Positions 34,101-46,100 of a stretch of 64,000 nt of DNA are shown piece by piece. Below the pieces are notes generated by a model, which did not search any database, was not told where the DNA came from, and saw only the letters and a list, made by a program, of their open reading frames with translations. The stretch is taken from the NCBI GenBank assembly GCA_028583605.1, contig CM053331.1, forward strand, positions 32,094,411 to 32,158,410, written 5' to 3'. Position 1 is the first letter of the stretch. Each line of letters starts with the position of its first letter. The translations under genes and the position numbers were made by a program. Source of the stretch: Dastarcus helophoroides. Its lineage: Eukaryota; Arthropoda; Insecta; Coleoptera; Bothrideridae.

Positions 34101-37100
34101 AAGAAGAAAGAAATATCCAAAAATACGAAAATGTTGGTATACAAGACTATTCTCCAACCTATACTACTATTTGGAAGTGAAACCTGGGTTTTAGTGGACA
34201 GAATGAAAAGCCGGATACAAGCAGTCAAGATGAAGTTCTTAAGAGCGATAAAGGGAATAAGTAGAAGAGATCGAATAAGAAATCAAAAAGTGAGGGAAGA
34301 ACCAGTTCTTCCCTCACTTCCTCCCCTCAATTTCTAATACAGGCTTAGCATCCAGGATGCTAAGCCTGTATTAGAAATTGTCGAAGAAGAACAATTAGGT
34401 TGGTGGGGACATATACAAAGGATGAAAGATAACAGGCAAGTAAAGAAAATATGGGAAGCAAGAACATCGGACCGGAGACGTAGAGACAGACCTAAAGAAA
34501 GGTGGGGTGACACCATTGATAAATTAATCAGAAAGAGACAATTAAACCTAAACGAAGCAAAAATTTTAGCGCTAAGCAAAAAGGAATGGAAAAAATTTTG
34601 TGAATGAAATAGAGAATACCAATCCCGACACCTTACGGTATAAGGGAATTGATTATATATATATATATTATAGTCACTATAGCGCAGGAAAGATAAAATA
34701 GCCACAAATTTAATTTTTTTGGAATCTTGCAATCGTCCAGAATAGAGAGCCTCAAGCGGGAGAGTAGCAAACTGGATTTGCTGTGATTGGCTCGCCTAAC
34801 TGATATGTATTTCTTTCTCTTCATTTTATATATGTAATTTTCCTCGAAGTGTCATTTTGTTCCAAAAATCTCAGTAGCTCTATTTTTCTTACGCTAAAGA
34901 TTTCTTATCTTTATCCTGTCCTTAACGAGTAAGATGTCCTAAAAGATGGTGAGATCGAAATTTTACTAAAATAGTACTTATCACAAAAAAATCTTCTAGT
35001 TATCAAATTTCATTAAAGTTTGAGTTTGAATTTTTCCTGAAGGAGAAAAACATCCCTAAAAATAGTGACCCTCTTTCTGAATCGACAGAACCGTTTCAGA
35101 GAGAAGGAATTGTTTCTCAATGAGAAAGTGCTCTTAATAAGTAAATATTCGAATTTTTAGTAAAATTGCTTCGATATCTAGATCATTTTTCTGACCTAAA
35201 GATGTCCTAGTTACCTAGTTCATCGACATTGATGGAGTCATTTCGGAAATAAAAATTATTCCTGAAGGAGGAAGATGCCCCTAAAAAATGGTGATCCTGA
35301 ATTTATATAGATCGTTTTCTTGAACCAAAAAAACCCTTAGTTACAAGAGTTTCATGGAAATCGATAGAAACTTTTTGAAGGTAAAAGTTTCCGTATTTTT
35401 ACTAAAATTGCTAAATTGCATCTACCTAGATCATCTTCTTGACCCACATATTTCATGGTCACCAAGTTTCATCGAAACTGATAAGAGTCGTTGCGGAGAC
35501 AAAAATTGTTCCTGAAGGAAGAAAAGTCCCTAAAAAAATTGTCATCTTAAATTTTTACAGATAATTTTTCCAATTCAAAAAAATTTTGGTTAGTAATGCA
35601 AATATAATGCAACCTAGACTACAGTATGCAGCTCCTAAGAGTGTATAGTAGATCATAAATAAATGAACCATCAACAGTTGAGCCACAAACACTTAGCAAA
35701 GCTGTGCATTAGGACTTGGTTACCGGCTTTGCTCAAAAGTGATAGAACATATGTAGAATCGTTTCAGATATAAATAATATTTGTTCCCCAAACAAAATAA
35801 ATTCTTAAAAAATGGCGATAGCTAAATTTTACTAAAATTGAATCCGTCTAGATCAAGGATGAGCAAGACGTGGCCCGCGGGCCACATGCGGCCCGCTTAA
35901 AATTTTTCTGCCGCCGCCTAAGCTCTACTGTTTTACGTAAAAATTTTAGAAAAGAAAATGTCAAAAAATTGATGAAAAAAAAAAGAAAATAAATTTCCAC
36001 GATTCATAAAATATCTTAGACAAGCTTAGGCAAGATTTTCTTAAAGGGGGGGGGGGAGCAATAACAATCATTCTAAGAAACTCATGGGTAAAAAAAAACC
36101 TTCTGTGTATCTCTACTTAAAAACTACAGAATTGGGAAATTAAAGTCAAAATTTTGAAAAAAGTCCAATCTTAAGAAAAAATCTTTTGGAGAACTTTAAG
36201 AAATGTCGAAATTTTGAAAAAGTGGAAATGTTAAAGAGACGAAAATGGCAAAAAGAAATTTTTGTAAATAAGTTGTAATTTCCAGAACAAGTCGAATTCA
36301 GGTAAAAAAATGCAACTTTAAAAACAATGATTTCAGAATTTTTATTTTACTACCATTTTGTCATACTTTTGAAATTTTTCAAGATTTTCTAAAAATATTC
36401 TTCCGAGATTTTTTGAATTTCTATTAAAATTTCGATCCAATTTAAAACAAAAATAAACGAATTTTGTGAAAAGTCTAAATCTTTGGAAAAAATTTCATTT
36501 TAAATGGAAATGTCCAGAAACAGATAAAATTGAATTTTGGGTAAAAAGTCAAGTTGAAATTATCGGGAATAAAATTTTAAAAAAATCAGAAAAAACAAAG
36601 ACTTCGAAAAAAATTCAGGATTTTTCAAAATTACGTTACAAATTACAAACAAATATTGAATTTTCTAGAAAACATTCCAAATTTTCAGAAGGTCCAATTT
36701 TAGGAGGAAAATTTAAAAAGTTGAAATTTTCAATAAATCATATTGAAAATAAAAACCTAACTTTTTTCAAAAACTTGCGAAATGTGCAAATTTAAAAAAA
36801 AATCAAAAAAAAAAGATCTGATTTTGTGACAAGACGCAATTTTCAAGAAAAGTCCAATCCTGAGAAAGAAAAATCCCAAAATTCAAAAACATTGTTCTCA
36901 AAATTTAAAATTCAGTAAAGATGTTGAATTTACAAAAGAAATCTTTTTCTCGAAATCCCGAAATATATTTTTCGCAACAACAGAAAAGTGAACATTTTCA
37001 GAAATTTTTTTTGAAAAAGTCCAAAAGGTAGAATTTGGAAAACAAAATCAAAATTTCGAAAAAGACAAATTTTGAAGAACAGGCGAATTTTAGGTAAAAG

Positions 37101-40100
37101 GCTATCTTAAAAAAATTTGAAATTTTGGGAAAAAAAGACGAATTTACCAAAAATAAAAGAAAAAAATTATTGAAATATTAAACATCGGATATTGAGATAA
37201 AAATCAAGATTTCCTTAAAAAGACAAATTTCCGTAAATCAGTCAGAATTTCTAAGAAAGTCAAAATCTTAAAGATCGAAATTTTTAGTAAGTGTTCAGAA
37301 AAATGTCGGAATTTGAAAAAAAATTCGAGAAAGCTTTAAAATGGACAAAAAATTGTCTTAAGAAAGTCAAATTAAAATAAAGTAAAAAAAAATAGTTAAA
37401 ACCCCGAGAAAAAGACGATAGTATAGGAGAAATTTTGCAAATAAATCTAACATTTGAGAAAAGCATTTAATCTTAGTAACACTTCAAAATTCAGAAAAAG
37501 AATAAATTTTAAAAGAAAAATCGAATATTTATTTTCTTTGTACTCTCTGGACGAGTCAGAGGAAGACAGGCTTCCTACCTTTCCTCAACAGGCGTCAGAA
37601 AATGACAAATATTGTGATAACACATCGAAATTTTGACAAACAAGTTGAAACTACCATAAATTTGGATTAAAAAAGGGTTGAAGTTTACAAAGACATTTTT
37701 GTTTTTTCACAAAAATTTTAAATTTCTAAAAAATATACCTTTTTGTCTTAAAGATCAATCAGATTTCGAAAAAAAGGCAAATTTTAATAAACAATTCCGA
37801 GAAATTACGAAATTTCAAAAAAAAAACGAGGAACTTTTAAATTCAAAATTTTGACAGTCATGTTTGATAAAAGAAGGCAAATTTATGAATAAATCCAAAA
37901 TTTTAAAAGAAAAAGTCAAATTTTGTAAAAAAATATACAAAATTTGAGAAAAAGGTAGAAATTTCGAAAAAATGTTTCAAGGATAGGATGAATTCTGAAG
38001 AATTGGAAAGTCCTCCAATTGAATACATACTAATTTTCAGTTTATTGCATGAACCAGGGAGTGCAAGCGCATTCATATTTTTCTCAGTCTGTAAAAAAAG
38101 GTTGCTCATTCCTGGTCTAGATCATTTTGTTGACCAAAAATCCTCCATTTACTAAATTTTGTCGGAATCGGTAAAACCCTTTCGGAAATAAAAATTGTTC
38201 CTGGAGGCCAATGATGTCCCTGACAAAATACGATCCCAAATTTATATACTTATCGTTTTCTTAATCCAAAAAACCCTTATTTACCGAATTGCATCGAAAT
38301 CGATACAACCGTTTCTGAGATAAAAATTTCTTCCTCAAGGAGCAATATATCCTTAAAAATGGTGATATCAAAATTTTTTTTTTAATCAAAAAAAATCTAA
38401 TTACTAAGTTTCATCGAAATCGATATAGCTGTTCAGGAGATAAAAAAATCTGTTCCTGAAGAATTAAAATCTTCTCAAGAACTGTTGATTCCAAATTTTT
38501 ACCAAGACACCTATCTGGATTATTTTTTTTGGCTCAAAAAATCCCTAGTTAACGATTTTATCAAAACTGTTAGTCGTTTTACCGAAAAATGTATATAGTA
38601 TATAGATGCAAATAATTTTAACTCATTTAACAGTAGATATATTGAGCACCTGTAGTTTTCATACATTTTTGAATTAGCAGTGAATGGGTTAAATAAATTA
38701 ACAAAAGCTTATAACAAAATGTTTACACAATACCACAAGGAACAGATGTAACAACAAGCACCAAAAACACCAAATTAAGTGCGTCAAAGTTGACAGTAGA
38801 CGTTCATAAAACATTAAAAAACAATGTTGCACAAAAAATACGACCTGTTTTAAAGGGAGTTAATTTGCACGGGAGAACAGCTGGGAATATATCCCTCAAA
38901 AGAAAGCTAAAAATGGAATTCACTCAGAAGCATCTTAATAAATGAATCATCTGCGTGAAATCAGTATTATAGGTTGATGAAACTAAAATTGACCCTTTTT
39001 CATCAGATAGTAAGTTAACTTTAAGAGAATACCTAAGGAATGATTAAAATTTAAGATTTTGAAATCTATAGCTTAACAGAATGGTCAACACCTGATGATT
39101 TGGGGTTGTATGTCTTTTGTCAGAGTTGGCAAAATACACTCTAGTGGCGGTAGAATGGGTAAGTACAGGGGTCGGCAAACCGCGGCTCCTGAGCCGCATG
39201 CGGCTCTTTTGAAAGACAATTGTGGCTCTTTAAATTCTTCTAAAAAGCTCGAATGGACAGACACTCAGAAAATGAGTACGCATTAAACAAGAAGTATTTT
39301 TCCGAAATTTTTGCTTAATTTGTATTAACATTTTGGAAAAACATGAGATTTGAAATTTCTAGAAAAAGACCAATTTGGGGAGTTGAAATTTCTAAAAAAT
39401 ATTTTTCTCGTGATTTTTTACTTTTTTATTTGTAAATTTTCTGCAGCCTTGAAATTTCGCGAAAAAAAGTTGAATTACTTTTGTGAGAAAAAAAATCTAA
39501 ATTTACAGAAACAGTAAATGTCGAAATAAAAGCTGAAATTTCCATAAAAAGCCGAATTTTCAGAAAAAGGAAGAGATTTCGAAAAAATTCAGAAAAAGAG
39601 ACTTCGAAAAAATTGAGAAAAATGAAGGTATTTCGAACAAATAGAGAAAAAGAGACGTCGAAAAAATTAAGAAAACTAAAGAGGGAGCAAGGAAGAGATA
39701 TCGAAAAAAATGAATTTATTAAAAGTTCTCAAAAAAAAAGGTCAAATTTTAGATAAAAAGGTCGAATTTTGACAATATATTAAAACCCATAACAAATTAA
39801 AAACCTGAGATATTTAGACAAATTTGAATTCTTTGAAAAACTATAAATAGCAAAAAAAAATTGTAAAAACAAACTGGAAGCTTAAAACAAATTGTCGAGC
39901 CTTAAAAAAGTCGAAGATTTTTAGGCAAGACGAAAAAAGTCAAATTTTATTTCAAGAAAAAAGTTAAAATTTTACCTAAATTTCGATAAAAAATTTGAAC
40001 ATTTTCAGAGAAATTTAAATTTTGAGAAGAAATTTGAAATTTCTAAAACAAGACGATTAAAAAAAATCAAAATTTTCTGATAAATTCGAATTTTAAGAAA

Positions 40101-43100
40101 ATTGGTAAAATAATTTCAAAAGAAAAGAGAATGTCGATAAAAGTTTCAATTTTGAGGAAAGTATTGAATTTTAAAAAATGGTCAAAATTTCCGAGGGAAA
40201 ACCATATTTTAAGAAAAAAAATCAAATTTTGTGAGTTGAAGATAGATAAATTTCGTCGAAATTTCGTTTTCAAAAAAAGCTTAATTTAAAAAAAAGAGAT
40301 TTCGAAAAAAATGAATTAGTCAAAAGATTCCAAAAAAGCAAAATTTTAGAAAAAAGACTTCAAATTTTGACAATAAATTGAAATTCGCAGAACAAATTTT
40401 AAAGCCTGAACTATTGAGACAAATTTAAATTTTGTGAAAAATTGTAAAAAATAACATCCTAAAAAAAATTGTCGAACTTTTGCAGAAGTCGAAATCTCTC
40501 AGAGAAGAAGAAAATAAAAGAAGATTGCATATTTTCAAAGAAAGTTAAATTTTGAGAATAAATTTGAAATTTCGAGAACAACACGAATTAAAAAAAAAAC
40601 TCGAAATATTCAGAAAAATTCGAATTTTGATAGAATTGCCGAACTTTTTCAGAAGTCGAAATCTTTCAGAGAAGAAGAAAATAAAAGAAATTGCATTTTT
40701 CCAGAGAAAGTTAAATTTTGAGAATAAATTTGAAATTTCGAGAACAACACGAATTTAAAAAAAAACTCGAAATATTCAGAAAAATTCGAGTTTTGATAGA
40801 ATTGATAAAATAATTTTGAAAGAAAAGGCAATGCTGATTCAACTTCCAGTTTCGAGAAATAAGTTGAACTTTAAATAAAGGTCTAAATTTAAGAAAAAAA
40901 ATCAAATTTTGAGATCAAGTCAAACATTTTGAAAATTGACGAATTTCGTCGAAAAAATCGCAGTTAACAGAAGCAATAAAATGTCGAATTTGAAGTCAAA
41001 ATTTCGAAAAAAACCGAATTTAGCAAAAAAAGTCCAAATTTGAAGTAAACAAATAAAAGTTTAAATGCTTAGTAAAACTCAATATTCGGGAAAAATGGCT
41101 CAATTTGGAAAACGGACGAATTTTAAAAACAGTACAGAAATTTCGAGAAAACTGTTGAGATGTCGAAGGTCTAAATTTCCTAGAAAAGGTAAAATTTTGA
41201 GATTAAGTCAAACATTTTGAAAATATGTAGATACATTTCGTCGAAAAAATCGCAGATTACAGAAACAATAAAATGTCGAATTTTAAAAATCGAAATTTCG
41301 AAAAAAAAAAACGAATTTTGCGTAACAAGTTCAAATTTGTAGAAATTAAATAAAAGTTTCAATGTTTAGTAAAAGTCAATTTTGGGGAAAATGCTGAAAG
41401 TTGAATTTTTGAAAAATAAGTCGAACCTTCCAGTAAGTCGAATTAGTAAAAAGTAAACATTTTCACAAATTGTCGAGTTTTGACCAGTTAGGAAGATTTG
41501 GGGTAAGTATAATTTTAGGAAGAAAATAGATATTAAAAAAGAAGACTAATATAGAGAAGAGTTAAAAAAGTCTAAATTGCGAAAAAAAAGTTAAATTTTG
41601 AAGTAAAGGTAAAGAGAAAGAAAAAGTCTTTTGGGCTGAATATATTTTTATTTGACTACAAAAAAGAGTCTCTCTCCCTTGATTTAATTTTGAAATAAAA
41701 TGTAAAAAAAAAACTAAAATTTGTGGCTCTTTGAAATTCAGGAAATCAATTTTTTTATTGCGGCTGGCTCTTTCGGTTTGAAAGTTTGCCGACCCCTGGG
41801 TTAGTACTACTGTCTCAATATTTTAAAACAGTTTCTACAATATACTGCTGAAAAATTGAACATTCAACAGAATTTTTAATTTTTTTAGGACAACAACCCA
41901 AAACTTTCTGAGTGTATTGTACGAGAATGGTTATTTTTAAATTGTCTGGCGTGTCTTAATACACCACCACTATCATCTACCATTAATATAATAGAAAATG
42001 TATGGTCCATATAAAAGAAAAAAGTCGCCAAATATAACCTGAACAATAAAAAGGAGTTAATGATGATCATTGAAGAATGAAAGGCAATTTCTTCCCAATG
42101 CACCCAAATCTTGGTAATACCTAAAAGATTACAGGCAATTATTGATAAAAAAGAGAGACCTTTAGATTACTCATAAAGTTAAAATTTATAGTATTGTATG
42201 GTTAGTATAAAGACTGCTTAATTTTAGTTATGAGCTCTATTTTATTGGGCATCCTTTTGTTTCCTTTTTTTTTGTCAGCTACATTACTTTTAGAACTTCA
42301 CATATAATAAAGCTTGAGCTACATTTACAAAGGTTTATAGCTATTAGTAACTCTTTGTGTTTAGTTCTTTCTGTCTGTTTGTGCCAGTAGTTTTATCTGT
42401 TGTATGCTCACTACATCATTTAAGCTGTGAGTGACAGAATTTCAATAACTTTCCGGTTTAAATTTGAAATATGACTTCTGATAATATCAAATTCAAAATC
42501 AAAACTACGCATTAAATCTTGAATTAATTTTACAAACTTCGAGTATGTTTCAAAATTTGAACTTTTTTTGGTCAAAATCCTTAACTTAAATTTGGAAAAT
42601 CAAATTTTTTAAAAATAATATCGAATAGCTATAGAATTTTCGATTTTTTATCCAAACTTTTTAGCTTGGACGTGAAATTTAATTTGGGATTATTTATAAA
42701 ATGGAAATTCCGAATTTTTTTTTTCTAGAAAGATCAATTTATTCTTCTGATGAGGAAATGCATTTTCAAAGTAATGTAAGTAGGGATAAAATTTTTTGAG
42801 ATTTAAATTGTGGTCGACTATCACGTAATGACAACAAACATGTTTTGTTACTGACGCATCATTCCCACTTTGTAATATAATATCAAAGTGAATAACTTCT
42901 ACCAGATTTCCCCCCAACTTCGGTTAAACGTGTGGGCCTGGAAAATAGATCCTTCGTCTAAAGTGGCCCTTAAAGCAACTTTAATTGTCACTTTATCCTA
43001 TCATTTAATTGTCATTTTATCCCATCTCAGAAAAATATTTTCTAATACCAATAAAAAGTTTATTGTTACACAGATCAGTTCCCCCGTAAGCAGAAACGTG

Positions 43101-46100
43101 GTTTCCAAGAATCATTTTATTGCTAAACTTTTGTTGGATTTGGGGCCCAAATGTTTACGCAATAAACTAAATTATTTAACTGAACCTGAAAAATATTGTG
43201 TTTCAGTAAACAACGGGTCAATTATATGTGTTTTTCATTCCCATAGCGATCTGATACTAATAGGACATGTGTCCTAAATAGTTTGGGCTTCGTTAGTTTT
43301 TTTATATAAACGTAAACCCATAAATGCGATCCAGGGGTTGGAGTAAATCTAGAGACTTAATAGTCGCCTACACATTATCGCGGCTAATAATTTATTGCAT
43401 CCTACGTCACACATATCAAGAGTTCTTGCAATTTGATTTCCTCGAATAATAATAGGACGTGGGATGTTGCAACCCTTGCACCGTTATTTATTTTGTTCCA
43501 CTAAACTCCATTTCTTGATTGGCCAGACTTCAACTTAATTACCAAGTGAAATCCAGCTTAGGATAATCTTTGAGAAAGGTAAAACATGATTTATGCATGT
43601 GAAATAATGACTTCTTTCAGTATATTAGCTTCATATCTACTAAGTATTTTCTGGTAAAAATTTTCGGCACGATTGTTGGTTTTGTACTAGCTTTCGAAAG
43701 TTTGGCTTCGCCTGCCACTTTGGGATTGATTTTTTTTTTAAGTTTAATCCACTCGCAAAGGGTAACCCCATTATGCTTTCAAAGCACTGCGAGTAGGATG
43801 CGGAAACAAGGATAGATGGCGATGAACCGCCTTCTTAAACAAGGATAGGTTGCAATTTTTGGGGAAAATTCCTTTCGGTAACAAGTTCCATAACTTGGAA
43901 GTTCTATAGAAAAAAGAGTCTCCGTATAAAACATTTGGTTGATGGTTGATTTGGAAGGTTTTCAAATATTTCTTAGGCAGTGACGGCTGGTGACGTTTTG
44001 ACAGGAAATGCGCAGATGCAAAGAAGTAAGTAGTTAAGAGTTTGGGTGACTCCAGTGCCATAGCAAGGTACTAAATTTAAGAGAAACAAAAGTGATACAA
44101 AAGGTGTAATATTTAATAGTATTTTTACGAATTAAATTTAATTACACGTCGTTACGGCTCTGGGTTACTTAATTAAAATTGTTTGCTTTCATAGGAATAA
44201 CATTGTATCACTTCTTCATGAAAATTGCATTTAAAAATAAAATATATTTTATTACAAAGTTTTAATTAAACTCTACAAAAACACAAAAAAAAATATTTTT
44301 TTAAACAAAGTCCGCTCTACGATCTTTTAACGAAATAAAGGGTTTATTACTTTTTTATTAAAATTGTTTAAATCTAAATTTACGAATTAATAATTAGACC
44401 CTAGAATGGGTACTGCTATCTCTTTGTGAATAGCGGTACTATTGGCAGTTAGGTCTATAAGCGGCACAATTAGCAATCGCAAGCAGATCAGCCGGCACCT
44501 ACGCATTTAGCATCATAAACCGTAAATACACACTCGAAACTCTGACTCGTACTTACCATTTGGCAATAGCGCATAAGTGCGGTGCGGCGTACCCCGGGCT
44601 AGCTTTAACGTGGTGTTCTGTAAATTATTTCTCCGCATCCCGTGAAGGCCATTGATATGCATCGCATGGCAGCAACACTAGGTGCATAATTCTAGGGGCA
44701 CCAACTTATTTAAATTTCCTTATAATATTTAATATAATAGAATTAAACGTTTGCGTACTTTATTCCAAGTCATTCATAAGTATTATTAGTTAATTAGTAT
44801 ATCATTATTTTGTGTTTAAAAATGTGATGAATCCAAGTCTTTTACATTAAACCCAAAAGAATAGATCGCTCATTTCATGAGGAACGCGCGCTCTTGCGCT
44901 CTTTAAGACCAGCTGCCACTGTTCTTAAGTACTTCAATTTCGGTAAATTCATCAAAGTTCTCATTGGGAAAAATTTAAGTAATTCTGGAAGGTTGGAATA
45001 CTCATTATAACAGATTCAGAGATGCAAATCAAGACATTATTTGAACCCGCCCATTTGTTGTGTTTCGTTCTTTTCAGGGTTCCGTAGTTTCAAAAAAAGA
45101 AACCCTTGCGTATTTCGCACTTGAAACATTTAATGTTGAACTGTATTAAAAGTTGGTTAGATTAGATTATATGTGAGTCGTTTCGTGTTTCTTTTCGTCC
45201 ACCCCGCACCTTGACCTAAGAGGATCTTTTGTGCATACCCTAATCTATGTAGTTCCCAGGTTCAAACTCTTGTAAAAGTTTATTATGGACCTAAAAGTTT
45301 TTCCATATCTGACGGGTCTAAGAATGCCCGAGTTGGAAGTGTCTTTTGCGAGCAAGCGCATGGTACTTGAACAGCACACTGTAGTCTCCGCAGCTTCTGT
45401 GCAATAGCGACATAGCTCTAGTTTACCTTGACCCGTTTTCTTCAGGTAGTACTACATAGGGTCCTGTTAAGAGGCCACTTAGTATCCTCAATTCGGATTT
45501 GTTGAGTTCTAAGTAGACCTTTGCCTTTTCAAGCGTTCCAGATTCAAATCTTTTTGCCTGTGGTAGTCCTGAAGATTATCTTCAGTGGGAAATTCTTGAC
45601 TTTGCTTCTCATTTTTTGACCTCATTGTTGATTTGATTTTTTAAGCTGGATCAGGTTTAAGAAATTACGATGCAGATCCTTCTTTAACGAGTTGGTCCGC
45701 AGCTTCATTCCATTGTATTCCTTCGTGCCCTGGCATCCACTTAAGGTTGATCCTGTTTGTTGGTCCAGTTTCTTTAGAGTTTGTTGACAATTCCAAAATA
45801 GTTTGGATTTGACAATGCAACTCTTCTGAGAACCTTTATTGCCGCTTGACTGTTAGAGCTAATGTAGAGCTTTGTTCCTTTTAGGTTTCTTCGAAGACAT
45901 TCGTAGGTGCAGAGTTCTGTTGCATATATTACACTTTGAAAGACACTTGGGTCTTTTCCTAAAACTTAAGAAAACCTATAGTTAAGGCCATAAATTCCCA
46001 CTTCAGTCCCATGTCCTATCTTTGATCCATTTGTAAACCAGATGGACAATTTGTGTTTTTCTTCAGGTATTGATTGAGCGTCATTGTGGCTATTTAAGTT

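Larger units (their letters stand above)
30392..34667 (+). mobile_element. Near-full-length non-LTR retrotransposon (RTE/Proto2-like), inactive
   Basis: The insert is bounded by ATATATTATAGTCACT on both sides (left copy ending 30391, right copy ending 34678). It ends in a (TA)n tail, so about 11-16 bp is target duplication. It has a 345-bp 5' leader, ORF1 and ORF2. ORF2 runs from an endonuclease ([21 protein letters not shown]) to a reverse transcriptase ([49 protein letters not shown]) and a basic C-terminus. Frames are broken at about 31880, 33520 and 33780, and by paired palindromes at 34288-34380. The clade is inferred from layout and motifs only. Confidence 0.9.

Noticed and set aside
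30748..34732. Several minus-strand ORFs of 60-154 codons
   Set aside because: Antisense shadows of the plus-strand LINE ORFs.
42888..43277. 129-codon ORF in the large protease intron
   Set aside because: No recognisable family, no repeat copies and no regulatory context; cannot be told from a chance frame.
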